Below are positions 20,477 through 28,846 of a stretch of 64,000 nt of DNA, piece after piece. Position 1 is the first letter of the stretch; every line of letters begins with the position of its first letter. The translations under genes were made by a program, and so were the position numbers. The DNA is from Janthinobacterium lividum. GTDB taxonomy: Bacteria; Pseudomonadota; Gammaproteobacteria; Burkholderiales; Burkholderiaceae_D. The stretch is taken from positions 285,576 through 349,575 of the forward strand of contig NZ_JAAOLY010000005.1 in the NCBI RefSeq assembly GCF_011601275.1, in the 5' to 3' direction. A model generated the notes under the pieces. The model ran no database searches, was not told the DNA's origin, and worked only from the letters and a program-made list of their open reading frames with translations.

Positions 20477-20859
20477 GCGACCACCACACACACGGCGATA
20501 GCCACCACCATGACAACCACGATCATGGCAGCCTGAAAAGCTACACGATCGGTTTCATCCTGTCGGTGATCCTGACGGCCATTCCGTTCTGGCTGGTGAT
20601 GACGAAAGCCATCACCAACTCGGGCACCATGGGCCTGGTCCTGCTGGCGTTCGCGGCTGTTCAAGTGGTGGTACACATGGTGTACTTCCTGCACATGAAC
20701 ACCAAGTCCGAAGGCGGCTGGAACATGATGGCGCTGATCTTCACCATCATGATCGTGGGCATTGCCATGGCCGGTTCCCTGTGGGTCATGTATCACATGA
20801 ACCACAACATGATGCCGGATCTGATGCCTGAGTACATGCATACGAAAACGGCTCCATGA
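20473..20859 (+). CDS. cyoD: Cytochrome bo3 ubiquinol oxidase subunit IV
   Basis: The small subunit IV of bo3 oxidase, 128 residues with three membrane helices (about 30-50, 57-77 and 92-114). Conserved parts are KSYTIGFILSVILTAIPFW and VVVHMVYFLHMN. The N-terminus carries an unusual His-rich stretch (DHHTHGDSHHHDNHDHG, residues 3-19) not seen in the E. coli protein; it could bind metal ions, but that is speculation. The C-terminal tail is Met-rich (MNHNMMPDLMPEYMH). Start and stop overlap the neighbours in ATGA junctions. Confidence 0.92.
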   Translation: MSDHHTHGDSHHHDNHDHGSLKSYTIGFILSVILTAIPFWLVMTKAITNSGTMGLVLLAFAAVQVVVHMVYFLHMNTKSEGGWNMMALIFTIMIVGIAMAGSLWVMYHMNHNMMPDLMPEYMHTKTAP

Positions 20860-21683
20860 TGAGCAACACGCGCCCAAGCAACACCGGGCGCGCCCCTGGC
20901 GCCGCATCGCAAGATGCCGCGCCAGGCCCACGCGGCATGGTCGTGCGATATGCACTGGCCTTGCTCGCGGGGATCTTGTTTGCCGGTTTTTGTGCCCTTG
21001 GCACCTGGCAAGTCAAGCGCCTGTTCTGGAAGCTTGACCTGATCGAGCGCGTCGAACAACGCGTACATGCGCCCGCAACGGACGCACCTGGACCCGCAGC
21101 CTGGGCCAGCATCACGCAGCAAACGGACGAATACCGCCATGTGCGACTCTCCGGTACCTATCTCCCCATTTTCAATACCCTGGTGCAAGCAACGACGGCA
21201 CTGGGCAGCGGTTACTGGCTGATGACGCCATTGCGTCTGGCCGATGGCAGCACCGTGCTGGTCAACCGCGGCTTTGTGCCGAAACGGGAAAGCATCGCCG
21301 CCAGCACGCCGGCCGGCGTCGTGCACGTCGACGGCTTGCTGCGCGTCAGCGAAACGGGCGGCGGTTTCCTGCGCGAAAACAGTCCCGCCACGCAGCACTG
21401 GTATTCGCGCGACGTGGCCGCCATCGGCGCTTCGCACATGCTGACCAACGTGGCGCCATATTTTGTCGATGCGAAGGCAAAATCGGAAATGGCCAGTGAC
21501 GCTCCCGTCGGCGGACTGACCGTGATTTCCTTCCATAACAACCATCTCGTGTACGCCTTGACGTGGTTCGCCCTGGCCCTGATGGTGGCCGGCATCACGT
21601 GGTGGCTCGTGCGCGAAGACAAGCGCCGCCGCGCGCGCCGCGCCAGCGGTGTTCAAGAGAGCGACCATGCCGGGCAGGATTGA
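20856..21683 (+). CDS. SURF1-family oxidase assembly protein
   Basis: A 275-residue SURF1 (Shy1) family protein: two terminal membrane helices (about 30-50 and 232-252) bracket a periplasmic domain. Typical motifs are ALGTWQVKRLFWKLDLIERVEQR, RHVRLSGTYLP, GYWLMTPLRLADGSTVLVNRGFVP and a C-terminal ALTWFALALM. SURF1 helps insert heme into aa3-type cytochrome c oxidases; here it sits inside a quinol oxidase operon, starting in an ATGA overlap with cyoD. This suggests a role in building the bo3 (or a heme-A variant) enzyme. No cyoE (heme O synthase) follows, so that gene must be elsewhere. Confidence 0.9.
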   Translation: MMSNTRPSNTGRAPGAASQDAAPGPRGMVVRYALALLAGILFAGFCALGTWQVKRLFWKLDLIERVEQRVHAPATDAPGPAAWASITQQTDEYRHVRLSGTYLPIFNTLVQATTALGSGYWLMTPLRLADGSTVLVNRGFVPKRESIAASTPAGVVHVDGLLRVSETGGGFLRENSPATQHWYSRDVAAIGASHMLTNVAPYFVDAKAKSEMASDAPVGGLTVISFHNNHLVYALTWFALALMVAGITWWLVREDKRRRARRASGVQESDHAGQD

Positions 21684-23016
21684 GATCCTGCCCAACCGCG
21701 AAGTGTTAGAGCGCGGTGCGGTGGCGGCCGAGATGGAACATCCGGCCGGCCACCAGAACATGAAGCTGCTGATCCAGCTGCGCTGGCTGGCCGTGATCGG
21801 CCAGATCAGCACGATCTTCGGCGTGGGCGTGGGACTGGGCATCGCCTTGCCCGTGCCTTACATGCTCGAAGTGCTGTCCTGCCTCATCGCCTTTAATTTA
21901 GCCAGCCTGCTGCGCTGGCACGAACGCCAGCCCGTCTCCAACACGGCCCTGTTCCTCGCCTTGCTCGTCGACGTCACCGTGCTGACGGCCCAGCTCTACC
22001 TGAGCGGCGGCATCAGCAATCCGTTTGCCTTCCTGTACTTACTGCAAGTCATCCTCAGCGCCGTCCTGCTGGAAGTGTGGTCGACGTGGATCATGGTGGC
22101 CATTACGAGCCTGTGCCTGGCCGGCCTGGCCTTGCTGCCCGGCCCCTTGATTCTGCCGATCGACCCCGAGCGGGGCTTTTCCAGCCTGTACGTGCAGGGC
22201 TTGCTGATCTGTTTCATCCTGAACGCCGCCTTGCTGGTGGTATTCATCACGCGCATCAACCGCAACCAGCGCGCCGGCGACGCCAAGGTGGCGGACTTGC
22301 GCCAGCGCGCGGCGGAAGAAGAGCACATCATCCGCATGGGCTTGCTGGCATCGGGCGCCGCGCACGAGCTGGGCACGCCGCTGGCAACACTCTCCGTCAT
22401 CCTCGGCGACTGGCGCCGCATGCCGGAACTGAGCAAGAACAGCGAATTGCTGGAAGAAATCACGGAAATGCAGGCCCAGTTGCAGCGTTGCAAGAGCATC
22501 GTCAGCGGCATTTTATTGTCGGCGGGCGAGGCGCGCGGGGAATCTTCCGTGAAAACGACGATCAATACCTTCCTCAACGACCTGGTCGACGAGTGGCGCA
22601 CCAGCCGCCCGATCCAGGGTTTCGAGTACGATAACCGAATCGAACACGACGTGCCCGTCGTCTTCGATTCGACACTGAAGCAAACCATTTGCAATGTGCT
22701 CGACAATGCGCTGGAAGCGTCGCCCGAGTGGCTGCGTTTCGAAGCGACGCGCGAAGCGGACGCCTTGCACCTGGTCATTACCGATGCGGGCCCCGGCTTC
22801 GAGCCATCGATGCTGACGCACTTGGGTAAACCGTATCAAAGCAGCAAGGGCAAGCCGGGCGGCGGCCTCGGTTTGTTCCTGGTGGTCAATGTCGCGCGCA
22901 CCCTGGGCGGCACGGTAACGGCGCGCAACAGGGTGCAGGGCGGGGCGGTGGTGCACCTGGCCTTGCCGCTGGCAGCCATCAAACTGGAAAGAGAAAGCGA
23001 CCACCATGCAGGATGA
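21667..23016 (+). CDS. regB: RegB/PrrB-type redox sensor histidine kinase
   Basis: A 449-residue membrane kinase of the RegB/PrrB/ActS family, which senses the state of the ubiquinone pool and respiratory flux. About six hydrophobic segments form the sensor. The quinone-binding loop GGISNPF is near residue 116, the phosphoacceptor His233 is in AAHELGTPLATLS, and a cysteine (Cys275 in LQRCKSIV) sits where RegB has its redox-active Cys (40-odd residues after the His). The ATPase domain has NALEASPEW and PGGGLGLFLV. The ATG at MPGRIEILP was preferred over an earlier GTG. It overlaps SURF1 by 17 bp and regA by 11 bp. Confidence 0.9.
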   Translation: MPGRIEILPNREVLERGAVAAEMEHPAGHQNMKLLIQLRWLAVIGQISTIFGVGVGLGIALPVPYMLEVLSCLIAFNLASLLRWHERQPVSNTALFLALLVDVTVLTAQLYLSGGISNPFAFLYLLQVILSAVLLEVWSTWIMVAITSLCLAGLALLPGPLILPIDPERGFSSLYVQGLLICFILNAALLVVFITRINRNQRAGDAKVADLRQRAAEEEHIIRMGLLASGAAHELGTPLATLSVILGDWRRMPELSKNSELLEEITEMQAQLQRCKSIVSGILLSAGEARGESSVKTTINTFLNDLVDEWRTSRPIQGFEYDNRIEHDVPVVFDSTLKQTICNVLDNALEASPEWLRFEATREADALHLVITDAGPGFEPSMLTHLGKPYQSSKGKPGGGLGLFLVVNVARTLGGTVTARNRVQGGAVVHLALPLAAIKLERESDHHAG

Positions 23017-23542
23017 CCGTCTGTTACTGATCATCGAAGACGACGCCGCGTTTGCCCGCACCCTGGGCCGCTCGTTCGAGCGGCGCGGCTACCAGGTCAT
23101 CCTGGCCACCAATTTCGACGAAGCGAGCGCCTTGCTGGAACAGCATTGCCCCGACTACGCCGTCGTCGACCTGAAACTCAATGGCAACACCTCGGGTCTG
23201 GCTTGCGTGCAGATGCTGCACCAGCACGACCCGGAAATGCTGATCGTCGTGCTGACCGGCTACGCCAGCATCGGCACGGCCGTCGAAGCCATCAAGCTGG
23301 GCGCCTGCCAGTATCTGGCCAAGCCGTCGAACACGGACGACATCGAAGCGGCTTTCGGCCACGTGGCCGGCAACGCCGACATCGAACTGACCAACCGCGC
23401 CACCAACATCAAGACCCTGGAATGGGAACGCATCCACGAAATGCTGGCCGAGACGGATTTTAATATTTCGGAAACGGCGAGAAGGCTGGGCATGCACCGG
23501 CGCACTCTGGCGCGCAAGCTGGAAAAGCAGCGGGTGAAATAA
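23006..23542 (+). CDS. regA: RegA/PrrA-type response regulator
   Basis: A 178-residue response regulator partner of RegB. The receiver domain has the acidic pair EDD at 11-13 and phosphoacceptor Asp55 in VVDLKLNG. The C-terminal Fis-type helix-turn-helix ends with ISETARRLGMHRRTLARKLEKQ, the strongly conserved RegA DNA-reading motif. RegA activates or represses genes for respiration, carbon and nitrogen fixation when quinones become reduced. Co-transcription with the quinol oxidase would let the pair control the enzyme that oxidises the quinol it senses. Start follows AAAGCGACCACC after the regB overlap. Confidence 0.92.
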   Translation: MQDDRLLLIIEDDAAFARTLGRSFERRGYQVILATNFDEASALLEQHCPDYAVVDLKLNGNTSGLACVQMLHQHDPEMLIVVLTGYASIGTAVEAIKLGACQYLAKPSNTDDIEAAFGHVAGNADIELTNRATNIKTLEWERIHEMLAETDFNISETARRLGMHRRTLARKLEKQRVK

Positions 23543-24019
23543 TCACCGCGCAGTTTGGGTGTCGTCGAACGTCAGCTCGACAACGCTGTCGTCGCTCCAG
23601 TCCTGCTCGCGCAACGGCGGCGTGAACGACGTTACACTGAAGGGCACGGGCGCGCTTTTGCCGTTGTAGCTGATCGTCGCGGCCGTGATGCGCCGTGGTT
23701 CGGAAAAGCTGTAGGTTCCCTTTTGCGATACGAGGTTGCAGGGGCCGCCCAGTGCGCCCATCGCCGTGCGCATGGCAAATGGCAAGGTGTCCTTGTCGAT
23801 GGCCCAATGCACTTCGCACGCCAGCCGCAGGTCGCCCAGGCGGCGGACGGTGTCGCTGGTGGCCGCGCTCCTGACGTAGGGAATCCACCGGACCGACCCC
23901 GCCTTGCGGTTCACGCTCAGCTCGGCCTTCTCATACAGCGGACCTTGCTCGACGGGCAGGGCGAAAATATTGCGCTCCCCCGCATGAGTGTAGAAAAAAA
24001 CACAGGCGCCAGGAAGTTT
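23543..24019 (-). pseudogene. Hypothetical gene lacking a clear 5' end
   Basis: The frame is open for 159 codons after a TAA at 24022-24020, and reads like protein throughout (HAGERNIFALPVEQGPLYEK, then VRRLGDLRLACEVHWAIDKD). Only one usable start lies inside it, a GTG at 23914 that would give 123 residues and cut off plausible N-terminal sequence. No ATG, GTG or TTG lies before that in frame. The gene has therefore probably lost its beginning by frameshift or truncation, or uses an unusual start. No domain is recognised. The residual GACVFFYTHAGE at the front resembles a lipoprotein-like or exported N-terminus, which is only a guess. It converges with regA. Confidence 0.45.
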
Positions 24020-24082
24020 TTAAGACAGGATGTCAATCGGGATGAATGGAATGCGTGAAATCGCGTTTATCCGGATTCGCGC

Positions 24083-24667
24083 TCAATGATCTGCGGCTTG
24101 CACGGCGACGCCCGACGTGACCAGGACTTCACGTTCATAGGCGCCCAGATGGCCATAATGGCCTTTGGGACTGAGATAACCGACAATATGCACGCGCGGC
24201 TGCTCATAGTTGGAATTGGGCGCCACCAGGCCGACGTCCCGCCACGCAACGCTGCCGAAGGAGTTGAACCACCAGGCGCCGGCGTCACCGTCCAGGTCAC
24301 TAGGGACCGGCTGGAAAACGCTTCGTTCAAAGCCCCGCGACCAGACGCCATCGCGCTCGATGGCACGGTAGCCATAGCCTGCCATGATATTGGCCCGTTC
24401 GGACGGATGATCGCGCCAATAGCGCTGGCCATTCACGTAGGCGTCACGCATGGCGGCCGATTGCGTCACGATCCCGCCCGATGGATGGGTCAAGCCTTGA
24501 AAGAACCACTGCGCGTAGTCGGCTGGCGGTGTCGGTAGTGGCGTGTCCGCCGCCTGTGTTTGAGCAAACGCATGGGCGTATTCAAGAACGATATCCGGAA
24601 TATTCACTGCGCTCGCCTTGCCGGCAAGGACAGTCAATAGCAGGAGTGTCGACATAGATCGCAGCAT
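24083..24667 (-). CDS. Exported hypothetical protein
   Basis: A 194-residue protein with a signal peptide (MLRSMSTLLLLTVLAGKASA). I set the start at MLRSM because GGAGAGG lies 9 nt before that ATG; an ATG six codons earlier would sit on the ribosome site itself. The mature part is rich in aromatic residues (YWRDHPSERANIMAGYGYRAIERDGVWSRGF, split over residues 83-113), and lacks catalytic motifs I can name. It probably works in the periplasm or outside. Function unknown. Neighbours on the same strand are unrelated small genes. Confidence 0.65.
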   Translation of the reverse strand: MLRSMSTLLLLTVLAGKASAVNIPDIVLEYAHAFAQTQAADTPLPTPPADYAQWFFQGLTHPSGGIVTQSAAMRDAYVNGQRYWRDHPSERANIMAGYGYRAIERDGVWSRGFERSVFQPVPSDLDGDAGAWWFNSFGSVAWRDVGLVAPNSNYEQPRVHIVGYLSPKGHYGHLGAYEREVLVTSGVAVQAADH

Positions 24668-24695
24668 CGCTTTGCACCTCTCCATTGGTTAATAC

Positions 24696-25181
24696 TTATG
24701 CGGGCGCCAGCCACTCCATCTTCTGCACGTGGATATGCGGATGGCTTTCCAGCGCTTCCCATTCCGGTAAAAAGACAAAGCCCTGTTTCTGGTAAAACGC
24801 CGCCGCGCGCGCATTCTCCGGCGCCACGTCGAGCACCAGGCGTGTGTGGCCATTGCTCACGGCGCACTGTTTCACGGCGTCGACCAGGCTTTGCGCGACA
24901 TCCCGGCCCCGATATTCCCGATGCACCCACATGGCGATCAGATGACATTCGCCGTTGCCGGCCACCACTTGTGCGGCCAGGCCGATGGACTGTTCTCCAT
25001 CAAAGGCGAGGAAAAACGTGCGCTGTGGCGTGCTGGTGGCGCGCTGCTGCCAGTCGGTATCGGAAAAACCGGCCGCGCTGGCGTGGCTGGCGCCAAAGGC
25101 CGTGGGCGCGTCGAGCAGGGCGGCCAGGCGCGTGGCCTTCAAGGCTGGCCAGTCGCTGGCGATGGCGGAGCGTATACGCAT
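24696..25181 (-). CDS. GNAT-family N-acetyltransferase
   Basis: A 161-residue GNAT acetyltransferase that would transfer an acetyl group from acetyl-CoA to an amine. The start of the fold is MRIRSAIASDWPALKATRLAAL. The acetyl-CoA loop is MWVHREYRGRDVAQSLVDA (about residues 89-107), and the C-terminal ENARAAAFYQKQGF motif is typical. The ATG is 2 nt after the stop of the upstream gene (25184-25828), so the two are likely an operon; a TTG two codons earlier is possible. The substrate (small molecule or protein N-terminus) cannot be told. Confidence 0.85.
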   Translation of the reverse strand: MRIRSAIASDWPALKATRLAALLDAPTAFGASHASAAGFSDTDWQQRATSTPQRTFFLAFDGEQSIGLAAQVVAGNGECHLIAMWVHREYRGRDVAQSLVDAVKQCAVSNGHTRLVLDVAPENARAAAFYQKQGFVFLPEWEALESHPHIHVQKMEWLAPA

Positions 25182-25183
25182 GC

Positions 25184-25828
25184 TCAATTGAAGACGATCG
25201 CCGTTTTATGCGCAATGCTGAGGCGGCATGCCTCATAGGCCGCCAGCCAGGCGACCAGTTCGCGTTCCAGGCCGTCTTCCGCGTCGATGCGCGCATTGAT
25301 GCGCGCCGCCTCTTCATCGCTGAGCTCGTCGCCCAGCAGGAAAATGCCCAGTGCGGGCGCGACCCTGACGAGTTCAGCGCGCAAGCTGTACGAGGAACCC
25401 AGCATGCCGCCCAGCAGCGCGTGTTCCTCATCGGCAAAAATGACCTGCTCGAAGACGAGGGGGAAATAAAAGCCCTCGCAGTCGGAATGGCAGATCAGGT
25501 GGCTGCCAAAGTCATCCTGCGCGGCCTCGAGCACCGGATCGCCCGTTGCATCCTCGTTTTCGGCCAGTGGCGTGGCGCGCCATTGCGCATCCAGGCGCGC
25601 GTGGGCGTAAGCGCGGCGCAGGGTGTGCAGAAAGCTGTATGGAAAGGAATCGAGCATGGCGCGCGAGTCCAGTTGCGGCAGCGTGGCCGGTTCGCTGTGC
25701 TGTGGCAACCCCGCCTTTTGCAGCAGCAGATTGGCTTCCTCCAAAGCGGTGACGAGCCACTGTGCGCCTTCCGGGTCTTCTTCCAGCAGGTCGGCAAGGG
25801 CGCCGACCGAAATTGCCAATCCCATCAT
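25184..25828 (-). CDS. Hypothetical protein (214 aa)
   Basis: An acidic cytosolic protein of 214 residues, not recognised. It begins with a good ribosome site (AGAGGAG) before two consecutive ATG codons. A central stretch, EGFYFPLVFEQVIFADEEHALLGGMLGSS (split over residues 120-148), looks like a compact alpha/beta domain with conserved Cys and His just before it (HLICHSDCEG). No signal peptide or membrane helix. It is translationally next to the GNAT gene, which suggests shared expression only. Confidence 0.65.
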   Translation of the reverse strand: MMGLAISVGALADLLEEDPEGAQWLVTALEEANLLLQKAGLPQHSEPATLPQLDSRAMLDSFPYSFLHTLRRAYAHARLDAQWRATPLAENEDATGDPVLEAAQDDFGSHLICHSDCEGFYFPLVFEQVIFADEEHALLGGMLGSSYSLRAELVRVAPALGIFLLGDELSDEEAARINARIDAEDGLERELVAWLAAYEACRLSIAHKTAIVFN

Positions 25829-25884
25829 GAACTCCTCTAGTTGCAGCTGCGCATCAGTCTAAACCATTTGCCTTTGATCATCAT

Positions 25885-26250
25885 TTACGATTGGTCCCAC
25901 ACTTCTATGGTCAGCAGTTGACCAGGCTCACATGCGGCGATGCGCTCCTGGTGCACGGTAATGCAGCCGGGCCAGCCCGTCAGCTGGCCCTGTGGAAATT
26001 CGCCATCCTGTGCCTCGGCGATGCCCGCCTGCAGCAGGGGCACGACGACGTCCGCCAGTGCCGTGTAGCGGTTGGGAAAGCCGTTGAACGATAGCTGGGT
26101 CGCCTTGCCTTGCTGGCATAGTTGCGCGATCCAGTCGGTGCCGAACAGGCCCGCTTCCCAGGTGGCGAGAAAAGCGTCCTTGTTGACTTTCGTCATGTCG
26201 GCCATTTGCTCCGGTGTTTCTGTCGAGATAATGGTCCACCAGCCTGACAT
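25885..26250 (-). CDS. Hypothetical protein (121 aa)
   Basis: A 121-residue soluble protein of unknown function, preceded by AAGGAAAACCC and an ATG (MSGWWTIIST). It has several Trp residues and an acidic character (pI looks low), which is typical of small immunity or adaptor proteins, but nothing specific supports that. It sits between the unknown 214-residue gene and the phosphonate-like permease with separate spacers, so it is probably its own unit. Confidence 0.6.
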   Translation of the reverse strand: MSGWWTIISTETPEQMADMTKVNKDAFLATWEAGLFGTDWIAQLCQQGKATQLSFNGFPNRYTALADVVVPLLQAGIAEAQDGEFPQGQLTGWPGCITVHQERIAACEPGQLLTIEVWDQS

Positions 26251-26276
26251 GGGTTTTCCTTATGAAAAATGAAAAA

Positions 26277-27080
26277 TTAACGGGTCATGGCGCGGCGCAG
26301 CAGGTAGCTCAGGCCATCGACGGCGGCCACCATCAGCAGCATGGCGACGATGACGGTGGCGGCGTTTTGCATCTGGAACAGCGACAGGTGATATTTCAGC
26401 ATCTGCCCCAGGCCGCCCGCACCGACGACGCCGAGGATGGCGGCGGCGCGGATATTGTTTTCCCAACGATACAAAGTGTAGGACATCATTTGCGGGCTGC
26501 ACTGCGGCAAGGTGGCGTACAGGAAGACCACGGCGGGGCGCGCGCCATTGATGCGCAAGGTGGCGGCCGGCAAGGGCGGGCAATTTTCAAACGCATCGGC
26601 AAACAATCGGCCCAGCACGCCCATCGTGTGCAGGGCCAGCGCCAGGGTACCCGCGAACGGGCCCAGGCCGGCGGCGATCAGCAAAATCGAAGCCCACACC
26701 AGTTCTGGTATCGAACGCAGCACATTGAGCACGGTGCGCGTGGCGCTGCGCGCCACATTACCGAAGCGGCCGCTGGCGGGCAAGGCCAGCAGTGCGCCCA
26801 GCACGGCGGCGATGACCGTACCGATGGCCGACATGGCCAGGGTCTCGAAGGTGGCCACGCCGACTTTCATGAGGAAGTTGGGTGCCAGTTCGGGCGGGGC
26901 GAAGCCGTGCAGGAAGTCGGCGCTCGTGCGCACGGCGTCGGCGCTGAAGAACTCGCCCCATTTCAGAGGCAGGGTGGCGAAGCTGGCGATGGCCAGCAGC
27001 AGCAATCCTGCCAGCAAGGCCCAGGTCGACCAGCGCACGGGCGCAGGCGCGGGCATGGCGGTGAAATGCGGATGCGTCAT
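26277..27080 (-). CDS. PhnE-like ABC transporter permease, second copy
   Basis: A 267-residue inner-membrane permease of the phosphonate/selenate-like (PhnE) family. About six hydrophobic helices are visible; the coupling-loop signature is in RSIPELVWASILLIAAGLGPFAGTLALALHTMG and the family-typical YTLYRWENNIRAAAILGVVGAGGLG near the C-terminus (both longer than quoted here in one piece only as landmarks at residues 122-154 and 200-225). Its ATG overlaps the stop of the first permease. Together the two permeases, the ATPase and the binding protein form one importer. Gene linkage to selD and mnmH suggests a selenium oxyanion as substrate, not phosphonate. Confidence 0.85.
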   Translation of the reverse strand: MTHPHFTAMPAPAPVRWSTWALLAGLLLLAIASFATLPLKWGEFFSADAVRTSADFLHGFAPPELAPNFLMKVGVATFETLAMSAIGTVIAAVLGALLALPASGRFGNVARSATRTVLNVLRSIPELVWASILLIAAGLGPFAGTLALALHTMGVLGRLFADAFENCPPLPAATLRINGARPAVVFLYATLPQCSPQMMSYTLYRWENNIRAAAILGVVGAGGLGQMLKYHLSLFQMQNAATVIVAMLLMVAAVDGLSYLLRRAMTR

Positions 27081-27913
27081 GCCAGCCTTCGGCGCAGCAT
27101 GGCGGACACGGCGTCGGCGCCCGCCACCAGCAGTACGAAGACCATCAGCATCGTGGCCAGTTCATTGCCCGCCATCATTTTCATCGATTCATCCATGCGC
27201 TGCCCCAGGCCGCCCGCACCGACAAAGCCCATGACGACGGAGCCGCGGATCGCGCATTCCCAGCGGTAAATCGTGTACGACACCAGTTCGGCGGCCGATT
27301 CGGGCAGCGCGCCGTACAGCAAGGCTTGTAATCTGCCGTTGCCGTTGTGGAGCAGGGCGTTGCAGACGGACGCATCCGACGATTCAAGGATTTCCGCGTA
27401 GACCTTGCCCAGCATGCCGCAGTAGGTGAGGGCGATGGCGATCACGCCCGCCGTCGGCCCCAGGCCGACGATGCGTACCAATAACAATGCCCAGACCAGT
27501 TCCGGCACGCTGCGCAGCAGCACCAGCAAGGCGCGCACGGCGTGGCGCACGCTGGCGGCCAGCGGCGACACTCGGCCAGAGCCGATGCGCGAAATCGACA
27601 GGCGCTCCGTCACCAGCAAGGTCAATGGAATGGCGCCCAGCATGGCCAGCGCCATGCCGGCCGTGGCCATGGCGATAGTTTCCCAGCTGGAAATAGCCAC
27701 CAGTTGCAAAAATTCCAGCGAATGGGCGGGCGGCACGAAGCTGGCGATGAATTGCCAGGTGGCCGCCAGGCTTTGCGCATCCCATAAAATCCACGGCTTG
27801 AATTCGGCCTGCATCAGCATCGGCCACAGCACGAGCAGCACGACGGCCGCGCCGGTCAGGCGGCCGCGCCAGGCGGGGTCGCGGGGTATGGCGGCGTCGG
27901 CGCTCTTCAGCAA
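27077..27913 (-). CDS. PhnE-like ABC transporter permease, first copy
   Basis: A 278-residue permease of the same PhnE family as its downstream neighbour, with which it shares the motifs LRSVPELVWALLL and YTIYRWECAIRGS. I place the start at a TTG at 27913 (TTG CTG AAG AGC), which overlaps the stop of the ATPase gene by 7 bp and has AGG seven bases before it; no ATG is available until well inside the first helix, and longer forms would run through the ATPase gene. It is a paired, diverged copy and probably forms a heterodimeric pore with the second permease. Confidence 0.8.
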   Translation of the reverse strand: MLKSADAAIPRDPAWRGRLTGAAVVLLVLWPMLMQAEFKPWILWDAQSLAATWQFIASFVPPAHSLEFLQLVAISSWETIAMATAGMALAMLGAIPLTLLVTERLSISRIGSGRVSPLAASVRHAVRALLVLLRSVPELVWALLLVRIVGLGPTAGVIAIALTYCGMLGKVYAEILESSDASVCNALLHNGNGRLQALLYGALPESAAELVSYTIYRWECAIRGSVVMGFVGAGGLGQRMDESMKMMAGNELATMLMVFVLLVAGADAVSAMLRRRLA

Positions 27914-28719
27914 AGGGGCCTCGCGGCGTCCAGCTGCGTTTCCACGGCCTCGAATTGCGGTGCGGGATCGGCCTTGTTGCGGTACAGCTCGACGATCATG
28001 GCGTCGCTGACCTCGCTGCTGGGCGCATCGAACACGATCTGGCCGTCGCGCAGGGCGACGATGCGCGTAAAGCAGGCGCGGGCGATTTCCACCTGGTGCA
28101 GGCTGCAGATCAGGGTAGCGTTGCGTTCCGTCGCTTCGGCCTGCAGCACATGGATCGTCTGCAAAGCCAGTGTGGGATCGAGCGCGGACAAGGGTTCGTC
28201 GACCAGGAACACTTCCGCGTTCGACACGAGCGCGCGGGCCATGCCGCAGCGCTGGCGTTCGCCGCCGGACAGGCGGTCGACACGCGCATACAGTTTGTCT
28301 TGCAAATTGAATTTGCCGAGCGCTTCCCACGCGGCGCGCGGGTTGACGGGCGCCAGCAGCGAGCGGATGGCCGTCCACAAACTCCATTGCGGCAAGCGGC
28401 CCGCCAGCACGGCGTTGACGACGCGCTGGCGCGGCGGCAGCGGCGGCGTTTGCGGCGCCAGGAACAGGCGCGCGCGCAGGGCGTGGCGCTCGGCGTTGGC
28501 GATCTGCCAGGGTGAGCTGCCAAGGATATTCAATGTGCCCGATTCCGGGCGCAGCGCGCAGGCCAAGGTGTGCAGCAAGCTGGTCTTGCCGGCACCGGAA
28601 GGGCCGATCAGGGCAATCTGTTCACCTTGGGCCACGTCCAGGTTGAGCTCGCGCAAGGCCAGCGCATTGCCGGCAGCGCCCGCGTGGTGGACGCTGACCT
28701 TGTGAAGTTGGAATGTCAT
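27907..28719 (-). CDS. PhnC-like ABC transporter ATPase
   Basis: A 270-residue ATPase that powers the adjacent importer. Walker A is GPSGAGKTS (about residues 39-47), the signature is LSGGERQR, Walker B is VFLVDEPLSALDP, and the switch His is in CSLHQVE. The sequence PLPPRQRVVNAVLAGRLPQW is typical of PhnC-type subunits, which carry a longer insert before the signature. The ATPase gene follows the binding-protein gene after a 127-bp gap that holds a REP element, which may tune relative expression. Assigned to selenium transport by context. Confidence 0.87.
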   Translation of the reverse strand: MTFQLHKVSVHHAGAAGNALALRELNLDVAQGEQIALIGPSGAGKTSLLHTLACALRPESGTLNILGSSPWQIANAERHALRARLFLAPQTPPLPPRQRVVNAVLAGRLPQWSLWTAIRSLLAPVNPRAAWEALGKFNLQDKLYARVDRLSGGERQRCGMARALVSNAEVFLVDEPLSALDPTLALQTIHVLQAEATERNATLICSLHQVEIARACFTRIVALRDGQIVFDAPSSEVSDAMIVELYRNKADPAPQFEAVETQLDAARPLC

Positions 28720-28732
28720 GCTTGTGAAATCG

Positions 28733-28826
28733 GTAGGTCGGATTAGGCCGGAGGCCGTAATCCGACAACATTGTTGGCATTATTGCTTGTGTCGGATTAC
28801 GCGGCTTTGCCGCTAATCCAACCTAC
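28733..28826. repeat. GTAG-headed REP element, inverted pair
   Basis: GTAGGTCGGATTA (28733-28745) recurs inverted as TAATCCAACCTAC (28814-28826) with one mismatch. Each half folds: GTCGGATTA pairs with TAATCCGAC (28737-28745 with 28758-28766), and again at 28791-28799 with 28814-28822. It fills the gap between the binding-protein and ATPase genes and resembles the element after hsp20. Confidence 0.7.
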
Positions 28827-28846
28827 GGCAAACGCGTCGGTGTCAA

